A DNA stretch of 64,000 nucleotides from NCBI RefSeq assembly GCF_001898175.1, contig NZ_MKTH01000004.1, forward strand, positions 1 through 64,000. Reading direction: 5' to 3'. The position numbers and the translations under genes were made by a program. Below are positions 17,165-25,338 of the stretch, piece by piece (position 1 is the first letter of the stretch; every line of letters begins with the position of its first letter). Below the pieces are notes generated by a model that worked only from the letters and a program-made list of their open reading frames with translations, made no database searches and had not been told where the DNA came from. This DNA is from Cellulomonas sp. 73-92 (lineage in GTDB: Bacteria; Actinomycetota; Actinomycetes; Actinomycetales; Cellulomonadaceae).

Positions 17165-18054
17165 GCACGCTCAGCACGACTGCCCCACGCCTCGTGCGGC
17201 CGGACGCTCCGCCGTCGCAGCGACGTCCTCGTCGACGTCGGCTCGGGATCGCGGCGATCGTCGCCTACCTGGTCACCTTCGTCCTGATCCTGCCGATGGC
17301 GTGGGTGGTGCTCCTGTCGTTCCAGAGCAACGACAACATCCTCCGCGACCCGCTGAACTTCTCGCACCTGAGCTGGGCGAACTACAGCACGGCGATGTCG
17401 ACGCTGAACTTGATGACGATGTACAAGAACACCCTGATCCTCGCGGTGGTGTCGGTGTCCGTCGGCGTCGTCATCTCGTTCACGGCCGCCTACGCACTGA
17501 CCCGCATGGTGTTCCGCCGCCCCGGGCTGCAGAAGTCCCTGCGTTTCTACTTCCTCGCCGGGCTGGCGATCCCCGTCTACATCCTGCTGTTCCCGGTGTA
17601 CAAGCTGAACATCGAGCTGGGTCTGTACGGCACGTACGCCGCGCTGATCCTGCCCTACATCGCGACGCAGCTTCCGTTCAACATGCTGCTCTTCACCGGC
17701 TTCCTCGCCGACTTCCCAGGCGAGATCGAAGAGGCCGCGATCATCGACGGCGCCGGCTTGTTCACGCTGTCGTGGCGCGTGGTGTTCCCGCTGATGCGTC
17801 CCGTCATCGCGACGCTGCTGATCCTCAACATCATCTACGTGTGGAACGAGTTCCCGTTCGCCGTCACGTTGATCAACAACCCGGCGATGACGACCATCTC
17901 GCTCGGCGTGTCGCAGTTCCAGGGCTTCTGGACGGTCGACTACGGCGCGATGATGGCGTCCGCGACACTCGTGCTGCTCCCGCAGCTGGCGCTCTACGGC
18001 ATCTTCCAACGCTACGTCGTCGCCGGTATGACATTCGGGGCGGTGAAGGGCTAG
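17161..18054 (+). CDS. ABC sugar importer permease, MalG type (third importer)
   Basis: 297-residue permease. The first helix is GIAAIVAYLVTFVLILPMAW, the EAA loop is IEEAAIIDGAGLFTLSWRVV, and the tail is AGMTFGAVKG. The frame is open upstream inside the MalF gene, but the ATG overlapping the previous stop is the obvious start. It is followed after 3 bp by lacI. Confidence 0.9.
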   Translation: MSTLSTTAPRLVRPDAPPSQRRPRRRRLGIAAIVAYLVTFVLILPMAWVVLLSFQSNDNILRDPLNFSHLSWANYSTAMSTLNLMTMYKNTLILAVVSVSVGVVISFTAAYALTRMVFRRPGLQKSLRFYFLAGLAIPVYILLFPVYKLNIELGLYGTYAALILPYIATQLPFNMLLFTGFLADFPGEIEEAAIIDGAGLFTLSWRVVFPLMRPVIATLLILNIIYVWNEFPFAVTLINNPAMTTISLGVSQFQGFWTVDYGAMMASATLVLLPQLALYGIFQRYVVAGMTFGAVKG

Positions 18055-18057
18055 GCC

Positions 18058-19149
18058 ATGACGGAGCCCACACGTGGCCGAGGCGCGGCCCAGCAGCGCA
18101 ACGGCAACGGCAGCGGTGCCGCTGGGCTCAGGCCCACCATCATCGACGTGGCGCGCCTTGCTGACGTGTCGACGTCGACCGTGTCGCACGTGGTCAACGG
18201 CACGAAGACGGTCCGCGAGCCGATCCGAAGCCGTGTGCTGAAGGCGATCGAGGCCACCGGCTACACGCAGCACGCGGCTGCGCGGTCGCTGCGCCGTGAT
18301 CGGACAGAGTCGATCGGGCTGGTCATCTCCGACAGCGGGCAGCCGGCGTTCGCCGACATGGTCCGCGGCGTCGAGGAGGCCGCACGGAAGGCCGGCCTGG
18401 TGCTGCTGCTGGCCAACTCGTCCGAGGACCCTCAGCAGGAGCTGCGAGCGATCGAGGCGTTGCAGTCCCGTCGCGTCGACGGCCTCATCCTCGCCCGGGC
18501 CGCTCGCTCGACCGATGCCGCGATCGAATGGCCGAAGGCCCAGGGTGTGCCGCTCGTCCTCCTCGACCGGCTCTCCAACCTGCCGCTCGACCAAGTGGGC
18601 GTGGAGAGCGAGGCCGCGGTCCACACCCTGGTCACCCATCTCCTGCAGCTCGGCCACCGCCGCATCGCCATCACCGCGGGCAACCTCGACGTGCCAACGT
18701 TGCGCGAGCGCTACAGCGGGTACGAGCGTGCGTACGCCGACGCGGGCTTGCCCGTCGACCCGTCGTTGGTCCTCACCGGGGTAGGGGACGAGGAGGAGAC
18801 TGAGGCGCTGGTCCGGGAGCTGCTGCAGCGACCCGACCGACCGACGGCGATCGTGGGCGCAAGCTCGCCGATGACCGTCGGCACGTTGCGTGCCGCGGCC
18901 GGCCTTGGTGTGCGGATCCCGGAAGAGCTGGCGTTCGTGTCCTTCGACAGCCTGCCGACGCCCGACCTGCTGCGTAGCCCGCCGACCAGCGCCGAGCAGC
19001 CGGCACGCGAGGCGGGTCGAGAAGCGATGCGACTCCTACTGCGGAGGTTGGCCGAGCCGGACGCGGCCCCGACGACCGTGCGGCTCGCGGCCCGCCTGTC
19101 GCATCGCGCGTCGTGCGGCTGCGGGTACCCCGAACGGCCGCTGGTCTAG
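18058..19149 (+). CDS. LacI-family transcriptional regulator (third importer operon)
   Basis: 363-residue regulator with an unusual 25-residue Gly/Gln/Asn-rich N-terminal extension before the helix-turn-helix (TIIDVARLADVSTSTVSHVV). The effector domain follows. It is the last gene of the importer operon. Its stop codon is 1 bp from the terminal repeat of an IS481-type remnant that begins at 19151, so the insertion narrowly missed the gene or may have replaced its last residues. It is a second candidate for binding the ACGT-centred operators. Confidence 0.88.
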   Translation: MTEPTRGRGAAQQRNGNGSGAAGLRPTIIDVARLADVSTSTVSHVVNGTKTVREPIRSRVLKAIEATGYTQHAAARSLRRDRTESIGLVISDSGQPAFADMVRGVEEAARKAGLVLLLANSSEDPQQELRAIEALQSRRVDGLILARAARSTDAAIEWPKAQGVPLVLLDRLSNLPLDQVGVESEAAVHTLVTHLLQLGHRRIAITAGNLDVPTLRERYSGYERAYADAGLPVDPSLVLTGVGDEEETEALVRELLQRPDRPTAIVGASSPMTVGTLRAAAGLGVRIPEELAFVSFDSLPTPDLLRSPPTSAEQPAREAGREAMRLLLRRLAEPDAAPTTVRLAARLSHRASCGCGYPERPLV

Positions 19150-19710
19150 GTGTGATGTCCAGGGAGGTTGGTCAGTCGGGTGATCGGCGGCTGGCCTCTG
19201 AGGGCGGAGTGGGCGCGGTGGTGATTGTAGAAGTGCAGCCATCCGGGCAGGGCGGCGCGTTGCTCGGCTTCTGAGTCGTAGAACCGGGCGTAGGCCCAGC
19301 CGTCGGCCAGGGTGCGGTGGAACCGTTCGATCTTCCCCGTCGTGGTCGGTGACCTGGGTGCGGTCAGCAGGTGCCCGATGTCGTGACCTGCGCAGATCCG
19401 ATCGAACCGGACCGGACCGGGCCGGGACCGGGTCCGAACCGGGCGGTGAACACCTTGCCGTTGTCGGTCAGGATCTGACGCGGGGCACCGAACCGGTCGA
19501 TCGCGAGGTCCAACGCCGCACACACCGGCCCCGCGGTCGCCCGGGCCACGACCTGGGCGCTGACCACGAACAGGGAGTAGTCATCGATGCCCGAGACGAT
19601 CTTGGCCCTGCGTGCCGTCGACCAGCCGCACCCCACCCACGACGTCCATCTGCCACAGGTCCATCGCCGCCGACCGTTCCCACCGGCGGTAGTCGGCACG
19701 CTTGGGAGCC
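19146..19710 (-). pseudogene. IS481-family transposase, C-terminal remnant with frameshifts
   Basis: Pieces of an rve/DDE transposase occur in three frames: ADYRRWERSAAMDLWQMDVV, then KIVSGIDDYSLFVVSAQVV with ILTDNGKVFTARFGPGPGP, then HLLTAPRSPTTTGKIERFH and the end GQPPITRLTNLPG. At least two frameshifts (near 19.60 and 19.43 kb) make it non-functional. The terminal repeat TGTGATGTCCAGGGAGG starts at 19151. The N-terminal third is missing here, replaced by an IS3-derived segment. A matching N-terminal third lies at 31101-31374. Confidence 0.8.
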
Positions 19711-19996
19711 TGACCCGGTTGCCCGGACATACGCCGGCGCAGCTCCACCAGCTCCCGGCGCTCGTCGGTGCTGATCCCCTCGCGGCGGCCGGCGTCGACG
19801 TCGTCCTGGGCCATCCAGCGGCGCAGGCACGACTCACTGATCCCCAGATCGGACGCGATCCTCGCGACGGGCTGCTGACCCGAGCGGACCAGGTCCACGG
19901 CTCGACGCCGGAACTCCGGCGGCTTGGCGGCAGGCATCCAGGACTCCTCTCCGAGGCGATCATCACCTCAGACCAGGTGTCCGGAGAAGCGGGTCA
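19711..19996 (-). mobile_element. IS3-derived mini-element carrying the start of orfA
   Basis: 286-bp segment bounded by inverted repeats TGACCCGGTTGCCCGGACA (19711-19729) and its near-complement (19978-19996), extended by GGGAGCC/GGCTCCC outside. Inside, on the minus strand from ATG 19937, are about 69 codons of an IS3 orfA helix-turn-helix (FRRRAVDLVRSGQQPVARIA, then GISESCLRRWM). The rest of the IS is gone. The orfA frame runs through the repeat and fuses in frame to the IS481 remnant. Confidence 0.65.
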
Positions 19997-20092
19997 GGCT
20001 CCCATCGCTCGACCGATCCGAGCGTGGGTGTTCAGCGCAGTTCGGCGGGGTCCGGCCGAAGCCGCCGCCCACAATCCGCCCACATCAAGCCG

Positions 20093-20128
20093 AGAGGCCC
20101 TCTAGCTCGTCTGAGCGAAAGGGCCTCT
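20093..20128. repeat. Hairpin downstream of IS110 transposase
   Basis: 8-bp arms AGAGGCCC (20093-20100) and GGGCCTCT (20121-20128), 12 bp past the transposase stop. It may be a terminator or part of the element's right end. Confidence 0.45.
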
Positions 20129-20139
20129 GACGCGAAGAT

Positions 20140-21396
20140 TCAGGTTGCCCGCGGGTTTGTGAGTCCCTGGGTCGTGAGGGTGACGTCGTAGCCCAGGGCG
20201 CGTAGCTGGTTCAGGGCGCGGTCTTTGGCGCGCTCGGGGTTGCGGTGCAGGTAGTAGTCGCCGCCGGGGTCGCGGTAGGGCGTGTGGTTGGTGAGCATGT
20301 GCCACAGCGCCAGGAGGATCGCGTGCTCGAGGGCGACGGTCGCGCGTTGGGGTCCGCGGCGGGTGCGCACGCGCCGGTGCTTGGCGGCCAGGTAGGTGTC
20401 CTTCGAGCGGGCGGCGGCCATCGCCGCCACGCCGAGGGCGCCTTTGAGGTAGGGGTTGCCGGGCCGGGTGCGGGTGGACTTGACCTTGCCGGCGGACTCG
20501 TTGGCCCCCGGGCAGGTCCCGGCCCAGGACGCCAGGTGGCCGGGGCTGGGGAAGCGGGTCATGTCGGCGCCGGTCTCGGCGATGATGACGTCGGCGAGAA
20601 GGACCGAGACGCCCGGGATCGTGACGATCAGGTCCCGGGCGGCACGAAAGGGGGCCATCGCCTCCTCGATGTGGCTGCTGATCTGGTCGATCGCTTCGCT
20701 GAGGTGGTCCAGCAGGTCCAGGTGGGTGCGGACCAGGAACGCGTGGTGCTCGCTGAAGCGGCCGGCCAGGGCTTGCACGAGGTCCTCGGTCTTGTTCTTC
20801 AGTCGCCGCTTGGCCATCGCGGCCAGGATCTGCGGGTCGCGTTCGCCGGCGACCAGCGCCTCGAGCATGGCCCGCCCGGAGACCCCGACGATGTCGCAGG
20901 CCACCGCGGACAGCTTGATCCCGGAGTCCTCGAGCAGCTTCTCCAGCCGCTGGACCTGCTGGGCGCGTTGGCGGACCAGCGAGGTGCGGGTCCGGGTCAG
21001 GTCCCGCAATGCCCGGATCGGCTCGGGCGGCACGAACGAGCCCCGGACCAGACCATGGGCGCCGAGCTGGGCCAGCCACGCCGCGTCCGAGACGTCGGTC
21101 TTGCGGCCGGGCATGTTGTGCGCGTGCCGAGCATTGACCAGCAGCAGCTCCCACGGGCCGTCCTCCAGCACGTAGTAGAACGGCTTCCAGTAGTCCGAGG
21201 TGGCCTCCATGACCACGCACGTGACCTGCTCGGCCAGCAGATGATCGCGCAACGCCAGCACCTGAGCGGACATCGACGACCACGTCGTGACCGTCGTCCT
21301 GGTCCCTGCCCGGCCGCCACCGGCTGCCCGGATCGCGACCTTCGCGTCCCGTTTGGAGATATCGATCCCGGCGCATCGCCGGTGCACCACGTCCAT
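20140..21396 (-). CDS. IS110-family transposase (DEDD)
   Basis: 418-residue IS110-type recombinase, apparently intact. The RuvC-like N-terminal domain has the DEDD residues: Asp12 in GIDISKRD, Glu64 in VVMEATSDYW, and Asp101/Asp104 in KTDVSDAAWLA. A coiled-coil middle follows, then a C-terminal Tnp2 domain with PGANESAGKVKSTRTRPGN. I chose ATG 21396 because GGAGGT lies 8 nt upstream; an earlier ATG at 21414 lacks one. IS110 enzymes are guided by an element-encoded bridge RNA, normally encoded in the non-coding end upstream of the transposase in this group. No other complete IS is present in the window. Confidence 0.9.
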   Translation of the reverse strand: MDVVHRRCAGIDISKRDAKVAIRAAGGGRAGTRTTVTTWSSMSAQVLALRDHLLAEQVTCVVMEATSDYWKPFYYVLEDGPWELLLVNARHAHNMPGRKTDVSDAAWLAQLGAHGLVRGSFVPPEPIRALRDLTRTRTSLVRQRAQQVQRLEKLLEDSGIKLSAVACDIVGVSGRAMLEALVAGERDPQILAAMAKRRLKNKTEDLVQALAGRFSEHHAFLVRTHLDLLDHLSEAIDQISSHIEEAMAPFRAARDLIVTIPGVSVLLADVIIAETGADMTRFPSPGHLASWAGTCPGANESAGKVKSTRTRPGNPYLKGALGVAAMAAARSKDTYLAAKHRRVRTRRGPQRATVALEHAILLALWHMLTNHTPYRDPGGDYYLHRNPERAKDRALNQLRALGYDVTLTTQGLTNPRAT

Positions 21397-21666
21397 CCCG
21401 GTCCACCTCCCCATGAGTCACCCAAGGGCGTGCGCCCCGGGGAGGGCAGGAGTTCAACGAAGTCTGACGCGCGTGCTCGAGGCAACAGTCCACGGTTCCC
21501 GTGGAGCCCTCCACCGTCATGCTGACCTACAGGCTCGCAGGCACCACAGAGGTGACGACGTCCGACCGGGACGCACCCTCGAAGTGTGATCCGGCCAGGG
21601 CGCCAACGGAACCCCACCACCATCTTCGGCAACCCCGGCGAAACGAAGTCTCCGCAATGCTGACCT
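21397..21666 (-). other. IS110 non-coding left end, candidate bridge-RNA region
   Basis: This stretch upstream of the transposase has no gene. It contains a perfect hairpin CCACGG-TTC-CCGTGG (21490-21504). It also has two pairs of direct repeats: AACGAAGTCT at 21456 and 21642, and ATGCTGACCT at 21519 and 21657. Position, size and hairpin fit a bridge RNA, but the element boundary and RNA ends cannot be fixed. Confidence 0.45.
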
Positions 21667-21946
21667 GCAACTTCACTTGTAGCGGGGGGACCACGGCTGC
21701 GTGCGCCCGGTCTCTGACTCTTCGTGCATCATCGCAGGTCAGCGGCTCCTGCATGGGCAGTTGCACACCCGGCGTCGTCATCACGGCTCGATCGAACCAC
21801 AGAGCACGGACAGGTGATCGGCGCGCTTGGTGTCGTTGCTCGCGGAGCGCCGAGGGCAGGTCGTCACGTCCTGGGCGTGGACGTGCGGCGGTGATGCCGG
21901 AGGCGATGAGCGTGGGCGGCGGCGAGGCCGCCCGAGCCTTCCGGCG

Positions 21947-22435
21947 CGAAACCGGCAGATCGCCCGGCGCGTGGACGTGATGATCGGCAGCGAGGAGGAC
22001 TTCGCCGCGGCCATCGGCTTCGAGGTCGCGGGTGTCGACGAGAACCTGTCCAGCCTGGACGTCGACGCTTTCGCCGCGATGATCGACCAGGTCGGCGCCG
22101 AGTACCCGAACTTCGCAGTGATCGCCACCACGCTGCGTACGGTCCGCTCCGCCACCGTCAACGACTGGGGCGCCATCGCCTGGTCCCGTGACGAGGGCTT
22201 CGCTCGCGCCACGCACCGCCCGGGGATGGAGATCCTCGACCGGGTCGGCGGCGGCGACTCGCCCGCGTACGGCCTGGTCCGCGGCCTAGTCGACGGGCAG
22301 CCGCTGGCCACCGCTCTGGAGTAAGGGGCCGCGCACGGTGCGATCGCGATGACGACGTCCGGTGACACCACGAGGGCCAGCAAGGCCGAGGTGCTCAGGC
22401 TGGCCGGGGGTGGCAGCGCCCGCGTCGCCCGGTAG
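21947..22435 (+). pseudogene. 2-keto-3-deoxygluconate kinase, decayed C-terminal half
   Basis: PfkB-family remnant resembling KDG kinase: RVDVMIGSEEDFAAAIGFEV, then TTLRTVRSATVNDWGAI and RPGMEILDRVGGGDSPAYGL (normally GGGDSFASGL). An in-frame TAA at 22322-22324 stands where a Tyr codon is expected. The frame then continues with GAAHGAIAMTTSGDTTRASK and ends GGSARVAR at TAG 22433-22435. The N-terminal half is missing next to the IS110 left end. The substituted signature and the nonsense codon both indicate loss of function. Confidence 0.8.
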
Positions 22436-22938
22436 GACTAGAGAAGGACAGGCGTCAGTCGGCGGGCCCTGGCCGGTACTGCTGGAGGGCTTGTCCACAC
22501 CGGGGGCTGCGCGGCTGCGCTGAGTAAGCCCCCCCCTGCCCTACATGCCGCCCTAGACGCGCTGTTACCAACTCGTGCAGCAGACCCTTCAGCGGCTCCG
22601 AGAGTTGCGCATCACCCGTTGGAGGTGCATCTGGGACCGCTGCGGCACGCCGCCGTTCCGCGACATCGACGGACAGCTGGCCTGCCATCCTGCCGACCTG
22701 TCCGCTTAGCAGGCGGCGCGACGCGCCACGGAACTAGGTCGGTAGCGCCGTGGGATCTTGGCCGACGGAGGCGCCGGCTGCCAGCGCGCCGCGTCGGGGC
22801 GGCCCGACGACCAGCACGTCGACGCCGTCACGGGCGTGACCTGACGCTGGACCTTGGCTCGGCGCTCGACTTCGCGAGCGCCACCAGGCAGTGCCGGCCG
22901 GTGTTCGTTACCGAAACGCGACCTGGCCGGGCCCTGAT
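22436..22938. other. Gene-poor stretch before the second sugar cluster
   Basis: About 500 bp. A short plus-strand open segment (about 22578-22709, RELRITRWRCIWDRCG) looks like debris of a small gene but is not recognised. No promoter, RNA gene or intact coding region is supported. Confidence 0.35.
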
Positions 22939-22954
22939 GAGTAACCGCTTACTT
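22939..22954 (+). promoter_or_regulatory. Operator O1, sucrose-phosphorylase-region importer
   Basis: GAGTAACCGCTTACTT, dyad AGTAA-N4-TTACT, overlapping the upstream edge of the -35 box. Confidence 0.65.
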
Positions 22955-22981
22955 GACCTCCGTCCAGCGCCCGGCTAGTCT
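22953..22981 (+). promoter_or_regulatory. Promoter of the fourth importer operon
   Basis: -35 TTGACC (22953-22958), 17-bp spacer, -10 TAGTCT (22976-22981), lying between operators O1 and O2. Confidence 0.7.
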
Positions 22982-22995
22982 CCTGGCGAAACGCC

Positions 22996-23011
22996 GAGTA
23001 ATCGGTTACTC
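22996..23011 (+). promoter_or_regulatory. Operator O2, sucrose-phosphorylase-region importer
   Basis: GAGTAATCGGTTACTC, an inverted repeat with perfect 6-bp arms, about 15 bp downstream of the -10 box. With O1 it could support repression by a LacI-family dimer or looping tetramer. Its sequence differs from the ACGT-centred operators in the fructan region. Confidence 0.7.
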
Positions 23012-23095
23012 ACTGCTCTCGCTCCCCAAGCGGGCAGAGCGGACGGCCCTACCTGGCCACGTTGACGTGCGGCCATGCGAACGAGGAGGTTTGCG

Positions 23096-24361
23096 ATGAG
23101 AGGTCGACGAGACCTGCAGATCGGGATTGCCACCATCGGCATCGCTGTACTGGCGCTGTCGGGCTGCTCCTCTGCGAAGAGCGGCTCAAGCGCCGGAGCG
23201 AGCGGCGACTCGGGCGTCGGTCCGATTACGTTCGCGTCCGGCAAAGACCTGACAGGCGCGATGCCGCAGCTCATCGCCAAGTGGAATGACCTTCACCCGG
23301 ATCAGAAGGTGACGTTCATCGAGCTCTCCGCGTCCCCGGACGACCAGCGGAACTCGTTCGTCCAGGATCTCCAGGCAAAGAGCTCGAAGTACGACGTCCT
23401 CTGGGACGACGTCGTCTGGACCGCAGAGTTCGCGGCACACGGGTGGCTCGAACCGCTGGACCCCGCGCAGGTGGGTGGGAGCGACGTCCTCCCTGCGGCG
23501 AAGGCATCGGCGACGTACGACGGCAAGATGTACGGGGCACCCTTCATGACAAATGCCGGCCTGCTCTACTACCGGTCCGATCTGGTACCGAAGCCCCCGA
23601 CGACTTGGGCGGAGCTCGAGGCGGACTGTTCGATCGCCAAGGCGCACAACATGGACTGCTATGCCGGTCAGTTCAACCAGTACGAAGGTCTGACGGTCAA
23701 CGCCGCTGAGGCGATCAACGACTTCGGAGGTTCATTCCTCAGCGCGGACGGAAAGTCTGTGACCGTCGATTCGCCCCAGGCGCGCGCCGGGCTTCAGCAG
23801 CTGGTCGACATGTTCAAGAACGGAAGCATCCCGCCGGCAGCGATCACCTACCAGGAGTCGCAGGGCGCTGATGCCTTCACCAGCGGCAAGCTTCTCTTCC
23901 TTCGAAACTGGCCGTACGTGTACACGGCGGGCAGCGCCGACGGCTCAGCAATCAAGGGCAAGTTCGGTATGACGCTCCTCCCCGGGCAGAACGGACCCGG
24001 GATCTCCTCTCTCGGTGGGATCGACCTGGGAGTGTCGGCGTACTCTAAGCACAAGACCACGGCGAAGAACTGGGTCGCCTGGATGCAGTCTCCCGAGGCG
24101 CAGAAGGTCCTCGTTTCCGTGATGAACCAGGCCTCCGTCCTCAAGAGCCTGTATACCGACTCAACGTTGATCGCGACGTCGCCGTACCTGCCGACGCTCG
24201 GGCAGCAGCTCCTCACCGCGAACCCCAGGCCGGTGACTCCGAACTACAACGCCGTCAGCCTCGCCATCCAGAAGAACGCCTACGCGGCGCTCAAGGGCAA
24301 CGTCTCGGTCGATGCGGCGATCACGCAGATGGCCGCAGACCTCAAGCAGGCCATCCAGTAG
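23096..24361 (+). CDS. ABC sugar importer, lipoprotein substrate-binding protein (fourth importer)
   Basis: 421-residue family 1 binding lipoprotein. The signal IGIATIGIAVLALSGC has its lipobox Cys at residue 24. The ATG at 23096 is preceded by GAGGAGG; an in-frame start 7 codons earlier lacks spacing. The DVLWDDVVWTAEFAAHGWLEPL region, here shortened, resembles trehalose/sucrose-type binding proteins. It heads an operon with two permeases, an SDR and an aldo/keto reductase, near sucrose phosphorylase, so an alpha-glucoside such as sucrose is plausible. Confidence 0.9.
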   Translation: MRGRRDLQIGIATIGIAVLALSGCSSAKSGSSAGASGDSGVGPITFASGKDLTGAMPQLIAKWNDLHPDQKVTFIELSASPDDQRNSFVQDLQAKSSKYDVLWDDVVWTAEFAAHGWLEPLDPAQVGGSDVLPAAKASATYDGKMYGAPFMTNAGLLYYRSDLVPKPPTTWAELEADCSIAKAHNMDCYAGQFNQYEGLTVNAAEAINDFGGSFLSADGKSVTVDSPQARAGLQQLVDMFKNGSIPPAAITYQESQGADAFTSGKLLFLRNWPYVYTAGSADGSAIKGKFGMTLLPGQNGPGISSLGGIDLGVSAYSKHKTTAKNWVAWMQSPEAQKVLVSVMNQASVLKSLYTDSTLIATSPYLPTLGQQLLTANPRPVTPNYNAVSLAIQKNAYAALKGNVSVDAAITQMAADLKQAIQ

Positions 24362-24405
24362 CAGCGCGGCTTTGGTCGACCAACCCATGAGCAGGAAGGC
24401 GAGTC

Positions 24406-25338
24406 GTGTCCACCCACACCGGTACCCCGCGAACGCTTCGAGGTAAGCGCATTCGACGCGCGTCGCGTGCTACCAGGCCGCACGAGGCACGACTCGCCTT
24501 CTGGCTCGTGGTCCCGTCGATGATGGTGCTGATCGTCGTCATCGGGTATCCAATCGGCGAGGCCATTGTTCGCTCTCTCTTCGGAGACTCGATCGGCGGA
24601 ACACCTCCGTTTGTCGGATTGAGCAACTACGTCAGCGCACTGAGCGGCTACCACAGCAAGGAGTTCTGGGCTTCTGCCGGGACGACGTACTTCTTCACCG
24701 CGGTGACGGTCACCCTGGAGACCCTCATCGGGTTCGGCATGGCGCTGGTGATGACGAGGGCCTTCCGAGGCCGCGGGCTCATGCGGGCGAGCGTCCTCGT
24801 CCCCTGGGCCATCCCCACTGCGGTCACCGCCGTGCTGTGGAAGTGGAGTTTCGACCCCGCCGGGATCATCAATGCGGTCACGGGCTCGCATATCGTCTGG
24901 ACCGGGTCCGAGTGGCCGAGCCGGACGGCGATCATCATCGCCGACACGTGGAAGACCTCGCCGTTCATCGCCCTGCTGATCCTCGCCGGCCTGCAGGTCA
25001 TCCCGGAGGAGGTCTACGAGGCGGCCAGGATCGACGGGGCGGGCGCGTGGCAACGCTTCCGGCTGATCACGCTTCCGCTCGTCAGGCCCGCGCTGCTGGT
25101 CGCTGTCCTGTTCCGCCTTCTCGACGCGCTGCGAATGTACGACTTACCCGCGATCTTGACCAATGGCTCGAATGGGACGACGACGCTGTCGATCCTGGTC
25201 GTTCGTGCGACGTTGAGTCAGCTCAAGCCCGGTTACGGCGGCGCTCTGTCCACGTTGACGTTTGTCTTTATCTTCGTCACTGCCTTCGCCTTCGTGAGGC
25301 TGCTCGGCGTCAATCTCGTCGAGAGGAGCGAGAAGTGA
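24406..25338 (+). CDS. ABC sugar importer permease, MalF type (fourth importer)
   Basis: 310-residue permease from GTG 24406 (AGGAAGG upstream). The first helix is AFWLVVPSMMVLIVVIGYPIG and the EAA loop is VYEAARIDGAGAWQRFRLIT. It overlaps the next gene as GTGA at 25335-25338. Confidence 0.9.
   Translation: MSTHTGTPRTLRGKRIRRASRATRPHEARLAFWLVVPSMMVLIVVIGYPIGEAIVRSLFGDSIGGTPPFVGLSNYVSALSGYHSKEFWASAGTTYFFTAVTVTLETLIGFGMALVMTRAFRGRGLMRASVLVPWAIPTAVTAVLWKWSFDPAGIINAVTGSHIVWTGSEWPSRTAIIIADTWKTSPFIALLILAGLQVIPEEVYEAARIDGAGAWQRFRLITLPLVRPALLVAVLFRLLDALRMYDLPAILTNGSNGTTTLSILVVRATLSQLKPGYGGALSTLTFVFIFVTAFAFVRLLGVNLVERSEK

Noticed and set aside
20245..21525. A 426-codon plus-strand open frame opposite the IS110 transposase
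   Set aside because: Valine/glycine/arginine-rich shadow of a clear DEDD transposase.
21456..21666. The AACGAAGTCT/ATGCTGACCT repeats as bridge-RNA target guides
   Set aside because: Left and right target guides should match opposite strands of the target, but both repeats are in the same orientation, so a duplicated end is simpler.
24361..24405. Hairpin after the fourth importer's binding-protein gene
   Set aside because: Unlike the other two importers, no long inverted repeat is present in this 44-bp gap.
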